Shown here piece by piece: positions 1-5,990 of a stretch of DNA of 64,000 nucleotides; position 1 is the first letter of the stretch, and each line of letters starts with the position of its first letter. The stretch spans positions 1-64,000 of IMG/VR virus record IMGVR_UViG_3300042519_001676. One strand, written 5' to 3'. This stretch comes from a virus. The position numbers were made by a program, and so were the translations under genes. The notes under the pieces were generated by a model. That model was not told the origin of the DNA, did not search any database, and saw only the letters and a program-made list of their open reading frames with translations.

Positions 1-1
1 A

Positions 2-97
2 GGTGTTAGCGATATGACACAACGGTTCCGCATTGTTGATATCAGTGTGGTGGAAGAAGAGATTACTGAACTTGGTGAGGAGAGCTACGATGCCTAA
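2..97 (+). CDS. C-terminal end of an upstream early gene (partial)
   Basis: The frame is open from the window edge and ends at a TAA at 95-97. The visible tail is acidic and ends in GEESYDA. An internal ATG at 14 could start a 27-residue peptide, but the open upstream frame makes a truncated C-terminus more likely. Its stop overlaps the start of the next gene by 8 nt (ATGCCTAA), the tight packing seen throughout this early block. Function cannot be judged from this fragment. Confidence 0.5.
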   Translation, partial: GVSDMTQRFRIVDISVVEEEITELGEESYDA

Positions 98-665
98 TTG
101 GTGCAACAACTCGGTAGAGATCTACCACGAAGACCCAGCGATGATTGAACGAGTGCGTGAAGCATTCAACAAGGGTGCCCTGCTACAAGAGTTCATCCCA
201 GTGCCAGAGAGTCTGCAGATTGTAGCAGGCTCAGTAGGCGATCCTGTAGAGCAGGCCAAGTTGATAGAGGATACCAATCGTAACCTAGAGGTCCACGGCT
301 ACGGCAACTGGTATGACTACTGCGTAAACGAATGGGGAACTAAGTGGGACATCGGTGCTGATGGCAACCCTGCACAGGACATCCCAGGTGGATTGATGTT
401 GGGCTTTGACTCAGCATGGGCCCCTCCTTGTGCAGCCTATGAGAAGTTGACCGAGCAGGGCTTCCGTATCCGTGCCATGTATTACGAAGGTGGCATGGCC
501 TTTGCCGGCATTTGGGAAGAAGGCAATGATGACTATTACGAGTATGGTGGCTTAGACAGTAAGGGCATTGCTGACACACTGCCTGCAGAACTAGACGAAG
601 CGTTTGGCATCTCTGAGAGTGCGGCAGAATGGGAAGCAGAGAACGCTGAAGAGGATCAAGAATAA
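90..665 (+). CDS. Api92-like / DUF1281-type small protein
   Basis: A 191-residue protein starting with MPNWCNN, the opening typical of the DUF1281 (Api92-like) family of phage and plasmid proteins with a ferredoxin-like fold and no established function. The start at 90 is chosen over an upstream start at 33 because this N-terminus fits the family and a GAGGAGAG site lies about 10 nt before it. The middle is rich in Trp, Tyr and Gly (GYGNWYDYCVNEWGTKWD) and the last 25 residues are strongly acidic. It is followed by a small hairpin and the first strong promoter of the block. The family is inferred from the N-terminal motif only. Confidence 0.75.
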   Translation: MPNWCNNSVEIYHEDPAMIERVREAFNKGALLQEFIPVPESLQIVAGSVGDPVEQAKLIEDTNRNLEVHGYGNWYDYCVNEWGTKWDIGADGNPAQDIPGGLMLGFDSAWAPPCAAYEKLTEQGFRIRAMYYEGGMAFAGIWEEGNDDYYEYGGLDSKGIADTLPAELDEAFGISESAAEWEAENAEEDQE

Positions 666-671
666 CCCTAC

Positions 672-689
672 AGCCCCCAGGGGCTTTGG
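672..689 (+). terminator. short hairpin with T run after the DUF1281 gene
   Basis: AGCCC (672-676) can pair with GGGCT (681-685) around a 4-nt loop and is followed by TTTGGTT. It lies between a stop codon (665) and the next -35 box (690), as expected for a weak intrinsic terminator. Confidence 0.45.
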
Positions 690-718
690 TTGACAACTGT
701 GCGTTTTACTGTTATAAT
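690..718 (+). promoter_or_regulatory. early sigma70 promoter, TTGACA-17-TATAAT
   Basis: Perfect -35 (690-695) and -10 (713-718) hexamers with a 17-bp spacer, about 31 nt before the ATG at 749. The stretch from 711 to 735 is repeated exactly at 1134-1158. Confidence 0.9.
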
Positions 719-748
719 ACACTTACACTAAACAGCAAAGGAAGCGAC

Positions 749-1096
749 ATGCAAGCAGTTACATTTAACACAAACGGTCTGGGCTATTGGAGCCGCACTG
801 CTAAGGCAGTAGAGATTGTTGACATGCGTATTAATTACATTAACGACGAAAAGAGCTTCGGCGAGTTGTGTGTTTACTTTAACACAGACACATGGGACGT
901 AAACACAATGGGTCTCATTTATACAGACAAACAGTTTAAGCGAGAGCTTAACGAGTTTCTCGTAGCACAGGGTCTTGCAACTGCGGAGTATAGCGAGCAG
1001 GGTATGCAGGGAGAGGACTATGTTAGTTTAGACGTAGAGGGCAAGTTCCTGCAACTGTGGGAAGCTAAGTTTGGGACAGTACTAGTAGTCGAGTAA
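749..1096 (+). CDS. hypothetical early protein
   Basis: A 115-residue protein starting MQAVTFNTNGLGYW. The start at 749 follows the promoter at 690-718 and an AAAGGAAG ribosome site; the longer open frame would begin inside the promoter. It begins with the same residues (MQAV) as the protein at 1652, but the rest differs. It has mixed alpha/beta character, no membrane segment and no recognised motif. Function unknown; being the only gene of its transcript unit suggests individually tuned early expression. Confidence 0.8.
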   Translation: MQAVTFNTNGLGYWSRTAKAVEIVDMRINYINDEKSFGELCVYFNTDTWDVNTMGLIYTDKQFKRELNEFLVAQGLATAEYSEQGMQGEDYVSLDVEGKFLQLWEAKFGTVLVVE

Positions 1097-1104
1097 AGTG
1101 GAAG

Positions 1105-1131
1105 GGCATTGCTTGACAGCAGTGCCTTTTT
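1105..1131 (+). terminator. intrinsic terminator whose loop contains the next -35 box
   Basis: GGCATTGCT (1105-1113) pairs over 9 bp (one G-U) with AGCAGTGCC (1118-1126) around a TGAC loop, followed by TTTTT (1127-1131). The loop plus its closing pair is exactly TTGACA, the -35 of the next promoter. Confidence 0.8.
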
Positions 1132-1141
1132 GCGTTATAAT
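1113..1141 (+). promoter_or_regulatory. early sigma70 promoter, TTGACA-17-TATAAT
   Basis: -35 at 1113-1118 and -10 at 1136-1141, spacer 17 bp, embedded in the terminator hairpin of the upstream gene. It drives the pair 1167-1364 and 1361-1600. Confidence 0.9.
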
Positions 1142-1166
1142 ACACTTACACTAAACAGGAGCAGAC

Positions 1167-1364
1167 ATGTTGTCAAACGCAGAAAAGAGTGCTTTACTCA
1201 ACAAAGCAGTAGACATGCTTAACGAAGCAGACGCACTAGTGCAACAGGCACTAGGGGATAGCGATGTAACTTGGGAAACCCATATTGCAATACAAAGTAT
1301 TGCTGACGACATTGTGTCAGACATTATTGAGTTTGACGACATGTCGGCAAAGGAGCAGGCATGA
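1167..1364 (+). CDS. hypothetical early protein, acidic and helical
   Basis: A 65-residue acidic protein, Ala/Asp/Glu-rich and probably all-helical (AEKSALLNKAVDMLNEADALVQQAL). It starts at an ATG 25 nt after the -10 box, with an AGGAG site. Its stop overlaps the next start (ATGA at 1361-1364), so the two are probably translationally coupled. No motif was recognised. An antisense frame here is longer but has no promoter or ribosome site. Confidence 0.75.
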   Translation: MLSNAEKSALLNKAVDMLNEADALVQQALGDSDVTWETHIAIQSIADDIVSDIIEFDDMSAKEQA

Positions 1365-1600
1365 TCACAGCAGCCAACGTTCGCTACATGATCGACATCC
1401 CTGTCGAGCATATGAAAGCCATTGCCGTTGAGAACAAGATCAGCGGCTATGCTATCACAGGGGTCAAGTTCCTGGGCATGACTAACGGCAGCGAGTTCTG
1501 CTATCACATTGTCCACGAGGTCAAAGGCGGCAGTGACAGTGCCAAAATGTTCCTGCGATATGACCCTACAGCGGATAGGGTTACTGCCAGCATCGGTTGA
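1361..1600 (+). CDS. hypothetical early protein
   Basis: A 79-residue protein coupled to the preceding gene by an ATGA overlap, with AAGGAGCAGGC just before its start. No family recognised. Its stop codon TGA (1598-1600) forms the centre of the -35 box TTGACA (1597-1602) of the next promoter, so the coding end and the promoter share bases. Confidence 0.75.
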   Translation: MITAANVRYMIDIPVEHMKAIAVENKISGYAITGVKFLGMTNGSEFCYHIVHEVKGGSDSAKMFLRYDPTADRVTASIG

Positions 1601-1625
1601 CAGTTGGACAGATCTTTGTTATAAT
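1597..1625 (+). promoter_or_regulatory. early sigma70 promoter, TTGACA-17-TATAAT
   Basis: -35 at 1597-1602 overlaps the upstream stop codon; -10 at 1620-1625. The leader from 1618 to 1654 is repeated at 1923-1959 with one difference. Confidence 0.9.
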
Positions 1626-1651
1626 ACATACATCGCAACAAGGAGCACACT

Positions 1652-1921
1652 ATGCAAGCAGTCAACATCAGCAACATCACTAAAGTTTACTCGGGCAAGG
1701 CCGGGACCTGTATGTGCGGTTGTGCAGGCAAGTACAGTTACACGGCTAAAGGGGCAGTAGAAGACAGCCCGGGCTATGACGTAAGCGACAGTGTCAACGA
1801 GCGTAGTGTCAAGATCATAGCAGGCAAAGTGTTGCGTAATAGCAACACAGATCGTAGTGATGCAGGCTATGCAGTACTTGACCAAAATGGTCGGGTATTG
1901 GTTGTGTTTTTCAAAGACTGA
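1652..1921 (+). CDS. small early protein with CMCGC motif
   Basis: An 89-residue protein with a Cys cluster (CMCGC) near residues 20-24 preceded by VYSGKAG and followed by AGKYSYT. Similar short proteins with a VYSGK...CxCGC...Y pattern occur in many unrelated phages, as I recall the family; the function is not established and metal binding is an inference from the cysteines. The start follows a strong promoter and AAGGAG. It ends 3 nt before the -10 region of the next promoter. Confidence 0.8.
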   Translation: MQAVNISNITKVYSGKAGTCMCGCAGKYSYTAKGAVEDSPGYDVSDSVNERSVKIIAGKVLRNSNTDRSDAGYAVLDQNGRVLVVFFKD

Positions 1922-1930
1922 TGTTATAAT
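1902..1930 (+). promoter_or_regulatory. early promoter with degenerate -35
   Basis: Perfect -10 TATAAT (1925-1930) but the -35 position reads TTGTGT (1902-1907) because it lies inside the coding end of the upstream gene. The leader is almost identical to that at 1618-1654. Confidence 0.7.
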
Positions 1931-1956
1931 ACATATATCGCAACAAGGAGCACACT

Positions 1957-2202
1957 ATGAAAGTATCACAACTCATCGAGCAACTGCAATGCATGGATGC
2001 CGAAGCAGAAGTTCACTTCAGCTACTGCTACGGTGACCACTGGCGTACTGAGGTCGCTCCTAGCGTGAGCCGTGTTGACGAAGGTGTAGTGGAGTTCAGC
2101 GACTACCACCGCATGGACAAGATGGTAGACGACGAGGACTGCTACGACGAAGAAACGGGCAACTACAAAGAGTCCGTCCGCCGCGTTGTTGTGCTAGGTT
2201 AA
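1957..2202 (+). CDS. conserved small phage protein, unknown function
   Basis: An 81-residue protein beginning MKVSQLIEQLQCMDAEAEV, with a central GDHWRTEVAP segment and an acidic C-terminal half. The N-terminal pattern (KVSxLIExLQxMDxxAEV) is shared by a widespread group of small phage proteins of unknown role. AAGGAG precedes the start; promoter at 1902-1930. The gene at 2210 follows after 7 nt and is probably in the same transcript. Confidence 0.8.
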   Translation: MKVSQLIEQLQCMDAEAEVHFSYCYGDHWRTEVAPSVSRVDEGVVEFSDYHRMDKMVDDEDCYDEETGNYKESVRRVVVLG

Positions 2203-2209
2203 GGAGAAA

Positions 2210-2398
2210 ATGATGAAGATCACGATTACTGTTCCAAAACATGCTGTCAAATCAGTCAAGGCCTACGTTAAAGAACTCAATGGCAAGACTCCTTCTACAA
2301 AAGTGCTAGAGAAGTTCTTTGAGCAGGACATCGAGGGCTTTTACGGCGATACCTTTGAAGAAGGCATTGAGGATGCCGTAGAAAATTATTTCGGTTGA
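2210..2398 (+). CDS. hypothetical early protein
   Basis: A 62-residue protein, basic at the N-terminus and acidic at the C-terminus. Start at 2210 follows TAAGGAGAAA; the second codon is also ATG, so 2213 is possible. The stop TGA (2396-2398) lies within the next -35 box TTGACA (2395-2400). No family recognised. Confidence 0.75.
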   Translation: MMKITITVPKHAVKSVKAYVKELNGKTPSTKVLEKFFEQDIEGFYGDTFEEGIEDAVENYFG

Positions 2399-2423
2399 CA
2401 AAGTCGGTAAAACCTGTTATAAT
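2395..2423 (+). promoter_or_regulatory. early sigma70 promoter, TTGACA-17-TATAAT
   Basis: -35 at 2395-2400 overlapping the upstream stop codon, -10 at 2418-2423. It drives the 44-residue ORF at 2450. Confidence 0.9.
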
Positions 2424-2449
2424 ACATACTTAAACAACAAGGACTTCAA

Positions 2450-2584
2450 ATGCAAAAGACTATCGCTTCAAGCACCGGCGGCACTATTACTTTCACTAAG
2501 ACTGGCCTGATCCACACCGCAGGCAAAGCCTACAGCGGTAAGATCGCCGCTCAAGAAGCTAAACAGAAGCCCGCCAAGAAGTAA
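2450..2584 (+). CDS. basic 44-residue early peptide
   Basis: A short ORF of 44 residues with its own perfect promoter and an AAGGACT ribosome site. It is rich in Thr, Lys, Ala and Gly and ends with a basic tail (KQKPAKK). No acidic patch or membrane segment is present. Such a small basic protein could bind nucleic acid or a host protein, but this is only inference from composition. Strong support comes from its position between two promoters. Confidence 0.75.
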   Translation: MQKTIASSTGGTITFTKTGLIHTAGKAYSGKIAAQEAKQKPAKK

Positions 2585-2593
2585 GGGCATTGA

Positions 2594-2622
2594 TTGACAG
2601 CCAATCCAAAAGACGCTATAAT
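2594..2622 (+). promoter_or_regulatory. early sigma70 promoter, TTGACA-17-TATAAT
   Basis: -35 at 2594-2599 and -10 at 2617-2622. GATTG (2592-2596) can pair with CAATC (2602-2606), placing the -35 partly in a short hairpin. Confidence 0.88.
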
Positions 2623-2654
2623 TAACACTTACACAAACACACTAGGAGCTGACA

Positions 2655-3161
2655 ATGGGAACACGAAGCACTATTGCATTGGAATTCGCAGACGGCACAG
2701 TTGAGCAGGTCTACTGCCACTGGGACGGCTACTTGGACTACAACGGCAAGACCCTGCAGGAGCACTACTCCGACCCGTTCAAACTGCGTGACTTGATTGA
2801 CATGGGCGGCATTAGTTCGCTAGGCAAGAACATTGGCAAGAAGCATCCCTTTAGCCCTGCTTACAATGAGACTGACGCTTTGAAGCGGGCCAAGATCCAA
2901 ACAGAAATTGACTTGGCTAACGAAGCAGGTTACACTACATTCTACGCACGTGACCGTGGCGAAGAGATCAGCGTCAACAAGTACAAGAACGCAGACGAAT
3001 ACTTCGACTGCTCACAGCAAGAAGAATACGACTACATCCTCCGCAACGTCGACGGCGTGGCTACGTGGTTTGTACGCTGCTATGCTACAGACGGCGTCTG
3101 GGCTACAATGGATGAGGCCCAGGGCCTTGTTGCATTGGTAGCAGAAGGCGAAAACTATTAA
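2655..3161 (+). CDS. conserved phage protein of MGTRSTIA type, unknown function
   Basis: A 168-residue protein starting MGTRSTIALEFADGTVEQV and containing YCHWDGYLDYNGKTL and LRDLIDMGGISSLG. These blocks mark a widely distributed family of phage proteins without assigned function. The start is after TAGGAGC and a strong promoter. Its stop (TAA 3159-3161) touches an alternative upstream start of the following gene, suggesting co-transcription. No catalytic motif is evident. Confidence 0.8.
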   Translation: MGTRSTIALEFADGTVEQVYCHWDGYLDYNGKTLQEHYSDPFKLRDLIDMGGISSLGKNIGKKHPFSPAYNETDALKRAKIQTEIDLANEAGYTTFYARDRGEEISVNKYKNADEYFDCSQQEEYDYILRNVDGVATWFVRCYATDGVWATMDEAQGLVALVAEGENY

Positions 3162-3193
3162 TGACAGGCTTTAAAAGTAAAAAGGAAATGGCT

Positions 3194-3376
3194 ATGAGTA
3201 AAATGGCAGAACTGAGCTACGACATTCAAGAGTTGTACATTGACGGCCTGAGTGCCAAACAGATTGCAGCCGAGTTAGGCTGTCCAGTCGAAATGGTTCT
3301 TGGAGAGCTAGCAGAAATGGGTGTGGCAGATAAGCCACAAGAGGAGGAGATCTATAGCCCCTACTACGGTGCCTAA
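3194..3376 (+). CDS. small helix-turn-helix-like protein
   Basis: A 60-residue protein with a probable helix-turn-helix (IDGLSAKQIAAELGCPVEMVLGELAEMG), the pattern of sigma-like or Trp-repressor-like DNA-binding helices. The start at 3194 is chosen because AAAGGAA lies about 7 nt upstream; starts at 3161 (overlapping the upstream stop) and 3188 are possible. The acidic tail ends in YSPYYGA. A DNA-binding regulator of early genes is a reasonable guess, not proven. Confidence 0.7.
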   Translation: MSKMAELSYDIQELYIDGLSAKQIAAELGCPVEMVLGELAEMGVADKPQEEEIYSPYYGA

Positions 3377-3388
3377 ACCAAAAAACGG

Positions 3389-3418
3389 TTGACACTGCCG
3401 TCCAATCAGTGTTATAAT
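3389..3418 (+). promoter_or_regulatory. early sigma70 promoter, TTGACA-18-TATAAT
   Basis: -35 at 3389-3394, -10 at 3413-3418, spacer 18 bp. A 4-bp stem (ACGG 3385-3388 with CCGT 3398-3401) places the -35 in the loop. The leader is longer than usual and contains a TGCGAA/TTCGCA hairpin at about 3427-3442. Confidence 0.85.
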
Positions 3419-3474
3419 TTAATTAATGCGAAACGGTTCGCAGATGACATACACACATACACAAAGGAGTTAAC

Positions 3475-3867
3475 ATGTCTAAATCTTTTACCCACGCTGG
3501 TGTTTCTAAACTGGACGGTAAGTTCAAAGTTCGCTATTGCAATGATAGCCTTCGTACCAAGGTGCTGATCAAGAACGGTCACACTGATATTGATATCTTG
3601 GAGTTGAAGCATCCTATGATCAAAGAGGATGTGGTCACTTACCTGTTGAGCATCAACTTCGACAACGGTAACAAAGAAGTCCGAGCTGCACTAGAAGCAG
3701 AGCAGGGCAAGCGTGAGCCCAAGGCACCTAAGTCAACTGGCAAGGTTGAGAAGGTCAAGGCAGTCAAAGCCACTGCAAAGAAGGCAGTCAAGCCTACGCT
3801 GGAGTCTATCAAGGCCAAGGCCAAAGTGCCTGCAAAGGTTGTTGAGAGCGAAGACGCACCGTTCTGA
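3475..3867 (+). CDS. early protein with lysine/alanine-rich histone-like tail
   Basis: A 130-residue protein. Residues 1-80 look globular (SFTHAGVSKLDGKFKVRYCNDS); residues from about 83 to 125 are a Lys/Ala/Val/Pro-rich tail resembling histone H1-like bacterial tails (KVEKVKAVKATAKKAVKP), ending EDAPF. It probably binds nucleic acid through the tail (inference from composition). It has the longest 5' leader of the block with a small hairpin, and is followed by a strong terminator, so it forms an isolated transcript unit. Confidence 0.8.
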   Translation: MSKSFTHAGVSKLDGKFKVRYCNDSLRTKVLIKNGHTDIDILELKHPMIKEDVVTYLLSINFDNGNKEVRAALEAEQGKREPKAPKSTGKVEKVKAVKATAKKAVKPTLESIKAKAKVPAKVVESEDAPF

Positions 3868-3870
3868 TTT

Positions 3871-3920
3871 ACTGTGGGGTCTTAGTACTCGGTCAGAAAA
3901 CTGGATCCCACAGTCTTTTT
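3871..3920 (+). terminator. strong intrinsic terminator
   Basis: ACTGTGGG (3871-3878) pairs with CCCACAGT (3907-3914), extendable by three more pairs including one G-U, followed by CTTTTT (3915-3920). It lies directly after the gene at 3475-3867. Confidence 0.85.
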
Positions 3921-3937
3921 ACACTTAGGAGTTTGAA

Positions 3938-4168
3938 ATGAAAGCATTTTTAGCAATTGCTGGCGTGCTGGCCACGCTGTTCTTTGTAGTGATCCTGACC
4001 ACGCTGGTCGGCGGCATTGTTGGCTGGTGTGTGAACTTGTTGTTCCCTGTGGTCAATGTAACGCTGAATCAGGTTACTGGCCTGGCACTTGACGCATTTG
4101 ATATGGGTGCGGTCTTGGGCTTCGTTGGTAGTTTCTTCAAGTCTACAAACACTTCGAGCACCAAATGA
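3938..4168 (+). CDS. small membrane protein
   Basis: A 76-residue protein with two likely membrane segments: residues about 4-30 (FLAIAGVLATLFFVVILTTL plus GG) and about 33-65, with a polar Ser/Thr/Lys tail. A TAGGAG site precedes the start. No promoter of the early type is seen between the strong terminator (3871-3920) and this gene, so expression may depend on read-through. It overlaps the next gene by 4 nt (ATGA). Function unknown. Confidence 0.7.
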   Translation: MKAFLAIAGVLATLFFVVILTTLVGGIVGWCVNLLFPVVNVTLNQVTGLALDAFDMGAVLGFVGSFFKSTNTSSTK

Positions 4169-4383
4169 GCCGCTTACAACTGCACGGGCGTCCCTGGGTA
4201 GTGTTTGACGCCAAAGATAAAGAACATCGCAAATGGTTTGCCGAGTTTAATCGTACAGCCAAATGGGGCCGTTGCCCTGTAAGGTTTGTGGTTAACGATG
4301 ATCACGGTGATCTCATTACCCAAATCCAACGAGAACTGATTGCACACTATGTGGGCAGAGAGTTTGGCAAAATTCGTGGTTGA
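4165..4383 (+). CDS. hypothetical early protein
   Basis: A 72-residue basic protein rich in aromatic and charged residues (WVVFDAKDKEHRKWFAEFNRT). It overlaps the preceding membrane protein gene by ATGA. The stop TGA (4381-4383) lies inside the following -35 box TTGATT (4380-4385). No family recognised. Confidence 0.7.
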   Translation: MSRLQLHGRPWVVFDAKDKEHRKWFAEFNRTAKWGRCPVRFVVNDDHGDLITQIQRELIAHYVGREFGKIRG

Positions 4384-4408
4384 TTTACCAGTCTAGGTTA
4401 TGTATACT
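4380..4408 (+). promoter_or_regulatory. early promoter, TTGATT-17-TATACT
   Basis: A weaker variant: -35 TTGATT (4380-4385) overlapping the upstream stop codon, -10 TATACT (4403-4408), spacer 17 bp. It drives the HTH gene at 4449. Confidence 0.7.
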
Positions 4409-4448
4409 TGTTATTAACTGCACAGCAGTCTAAAACAAGGAAACTATT

Positions 4449-4718
4449 ATGAAAACAATTAACCCAGAAACCAAAACCGGTAAGCTATTCACAGCATTGA
4501 AGTCAGGCGAAGCAGTAACTCCTGCTCAGGCTGCAAAGCGTTTCGGTATTAAGAATGTCACAGCTGAAGTCAGTCGCATTCGTCAAAGCGGTTTTGCAGT
4601 GTATGCAAACAACCGCAAAGCCGGTAACGGTGTTGCAGTCACAGAGTATGTGATGGGTCAACCAAGCCGCAAGTTGATTGCCGCAGGTTATAAGGCTATG
4701 GCTCTCGGCCTAGTTTAA
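4449..4718 (+). CDS. helix-turn-helix DNA-binding protein
   Basis: An 89-residue basic protein with a winged-helix or HTH pattern at residues about 11-50 (KLFTALKSGEAVTPAQAAKRFGI, then NVTAEVSRIRQSGFAV). This domain arrangement is common in small T4-like phage proteins. The AAGGAA site fits the start at 4449. Its promoter is weaker than the neighbours', as often seen for regulators. A role in controlling the early promoters is possible but unproven. A highly structured non-coding stretch follows it. Confidence 0.75.
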   Translation: MKTINPETKTGKLFTALKSGEAVTPAQAAKRFGIKNVTAEVSRIRQSGFAVYANNRKAGNGVAVTEYVMGQPSRKLIAAGYKAMALGLV

Positions 4719-4720
4719 AG

Positions 4721-4800
4721 AGAGCTCGCTCCTAAGTCCTGGGGGTAGTGTCCCAGGCAAACCCCCGAGCCCCGCCCTGCTGTGAAGCATCGCGGGGCTC
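4721..4800 (+). ncRNA. structured intergenic RNA, possible terminator or attenuator
   Basis: CCTGGG (4738-4743) can pair with CCCAGG (4752-4757), or alternatively GGGGG (4741-4745) with CCCCC (4762-4766). A second hairpin pairs GAGCCCCGC (4767-4775) with GCGGGGCTC (4792-4800), with an inner TGCT/AGCA stem closing a GTGA tetraloop. The T run after it is weak (ACCTTTGTTG). Class is uncertain. Confidence 0.5.
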
Positions 4801-4806
4801 ACCTTT

Positions 4807-4822
4807 GTTGTAAAAATACAAC
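4807..4822 (+). repeat. hairpin overlapping the 28-bp repeat upstream of the 4834 promoter
   Basis: GTTGTA pairs with TACAAC around a short A-rich loop. The 28-bp sequence at 4813-4840 recurs exactly at 6910-6937, where its first part is the coding end of another gene. Confidence 0.6.
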
Positions 4823-4833
4823 ACCAAAAGAGG

Positions 4834-4862
4834 TTGACAGAGTGGTAAAACCTTGCTATAAT
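4834..4862 (+). promoter_or_regulatory. early sigma70 promoter, TTGACA-17-TATAAT
   Basis: -35 at 4834-4839, -10 at 4857-4862. The -35 flank is identical to that of the promoter at 6931 over a 28-bp repeat. Confidence 0.9.
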
Positions 4863-4889
4863 ACATACATAGACAGCAAGGAGCACACA

Positions 4890-4973
4890 ATGACAGGAAC
4901 TGAAATTATCGTAACCACACTGATCGTAGCGGCAATCTTCGCTATCAAGTGCTGGATCATCACTAAACTCTAA
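4890..4973 (+). CDS. 27-residue single-span membrane peptide
   Basis: A 27-residue ORF that is almost entirely one hydrophobic helix (IIVTTLIVAAIFAI, then KCWIITKL). It is the first gene behind a perfect promoter and has an AAGGAG site 8 nt before the ATG, so it is probably translated despite its size. The gene at 4984 follows after 10 nt. Comparable mini-membrane ORFs occur at 6482 and 6597. Function unknown; interaction with the host membrane or a membrane complex is inference. Confidence 0.7.
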   Translation: MTGTEIIVTTLIVAAIFAIKCWIITKL

Positions 4974-4983
4974 GGAGCAGGAC

Positions 4984-5301
4984 ATGGCTAAACTGTTAAT
5001 CACAACCCAGGTCTACGAGAACTACGGTGCCCATGATTGGGACGGTAAGAACGAGTGCCCACAGTACTGGAAAGCCAAAGGCGGTTCGGACTACGTGGTC
5101 AAGAAGTTCAAAGGTGGCTCTACTGATGCTACCATGGCGGTCATGTGCCTGCGAGCACAGATCGAGTCAGACAACGATCACTTCCGTGAGACTGTGATCG
5201 ACTTCCGCATTGTCAAGGACGACTACCTTACAGAGTTTGAGCAGAGCCAGCTGGACTACGAAGGTAAGATCCGTTTTGCATCTAAGGAGTTGGTATGGTA
5301 A
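4984..5301 (+). CDS. hypothetical early protein
   Basis: A 105-residue soluble protein beginning MAKLLITTQVYENYGAHDWDGK. The N-terminus suggests a beta strand followed by a Tyr/Trp-rich loop; conserved similar openings are known from other phage hypotheticals but no function is assigned. AAGGAGCAGGAC precedes the start. Its end overlaps the next start by 7 nt (ATGGTAA at 5295). Confidence 0.75.
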   Translation: MAKLLITTQVYENYGAHDWDGKNECPQYWKAKGGSDYVVKKFKGGSTDATMAVMCLRAQIESDNDHFRETVIDFRIVKDDYLTEFEQSQLDYEGKIRFASKELVW

Positions 5302-5519
5302 GAGAGCACATTGAGATGGACACACGACACGGTGGTCCTTATGATCGCGGTATGGCAGACAGCTACTACCGCAGGGACTACAATCCCCACTACTACCTGG
5401 GCGACACCAAAGCTTCAGGGCGTGTCATCCTCAAGGACATGACACCCGATGAGATCGTGGCCTACACCGCAGGCTTCAACGACAACGAAGAGATGGGCGA
5501 CTACAAGGAATGGCTATAA
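5295..5519 (+). CDS. hypothetical early protein, Tyr/Asp-rich
   Basis: A 74-residue protein with MDTRHGGPYDRGMADSYYRR near the N-terminus and many Tyr and Asp residues throughout. It overlaps the preceding gene by 7 nt. A downstream in-frame ATG (MDTRHGG) may be the functional start because it matches the usual start of this kind of T4-like phage protein. No catalytic motif is visible. Confidence 0.75.
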   Translation: MVREHIEMDTRHGGPYDRGMADSYYRRDYNPHYYLGDTKASGRVILKDMTPDEIVAYTAGFNDNEEMGDYKEWL

Positions 5520-5528
5520 CCCTACTGG

Positions 5529-5557
5529 TTGACAGGTTATCCAAAAGGCGTTATAAT
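5529..5557 (+). promoter_or_regulatory. early sigma70 promoter, TTGACA-17-TATAAT
   Basis: -35 at 5529-5534, -10 at 5552-5557. ATAACC (5516-5521) pairs with GGTTAT (5535-5540), so the -35 ends a hairpin loop. The spacer and -10 region are nearly identical to the promoter at 6427. Confidence 0.9.
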
Positions 5558-5587
5558 ACATACATAGACAGCAACAAGGAGCAGAAC

Positions 5588-5800
5588 ATGGGATATCGCG
5601 TAATGGACACCGTAGACATGATGCGTGACAAGTACAGTGCCCGCAAGGGACTAGAGGGTCCGTTCAACTTCTCCGGTCGTGTTCTGTACTACGATGTCAA
5701 GGAAGGTCTGTACTACGATCCTACTACAGACTTCTATGTGTTCAAAGAAGAGATGGACATCATCAACAATCAATTTATGGAGCATTTCAAGAATGGCTGA
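5588..5800 (+). CDS. hypothetical early protein
   Basis: A 70-residue protein (MGYRVMDTVDMMRDKYSARK) with a repeated LYYD element around residues 33-45. Start at 5588 follows AAGGAGCAGAAC; the longer open frame begins before the promoter and is discarded. It overlaps the next gene by 8 nt. Function unknown. Confidence 0.75.
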   Translation: MGYRVMDTVDMMRDKYSARKGLEGPFNFSGRVLYYDVKEGLYYDPTTDFYVFKEEMDIINNQFMEHFKNG

Positions 5801-5990
5801 CATCTCGATTCACCCTAAGCTGAACCCACTAGAAGTGATTCTAGTTGAGGAGTACATGACCAAGCACTGGCCCCGGGTCACACACTATACAATGACTCCG
5901 GGCAACGAATGCGTCTGGGTCTATTACAGCAACATGAACCTCTACTTCGTATTCCGTGACGGAAAAGTGGTTGACGTCCAGATCGATTGA
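5793..5990 (+). CDS. hypothetical early protein
   Basis: A 65-residue protein (MADISIHPKLNPLEVILVEEY) overlapping the preceding gene by 8 nt, so probably translated by coupling. It has aromatic beta-rich segments (VWVYYSNMNLYFVF). Its last codons contain the -35 element (TTGACG, 5971-5976) of the following promoter. Confidence 0.7.
   Translation: MADISIHPKLNPLEVILVEEYMTKHWPRVTHYTMTPGNECVWVYYSNMNLYFVFRDGKVVDVQID

Noticed and set aside
340-696. Antisense open frame of 118 codons over the DUF1281-type gene
   Set aside because: It has no ribosome site or promoter, contradicts the strong + strand gene set and its product has no sensible composition.
1151-1516. Minus-strand open frame over two early genes
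   Set aside because: It covers a + strand promoter leader and two coupled genes with good starts; it is a shadow of them.
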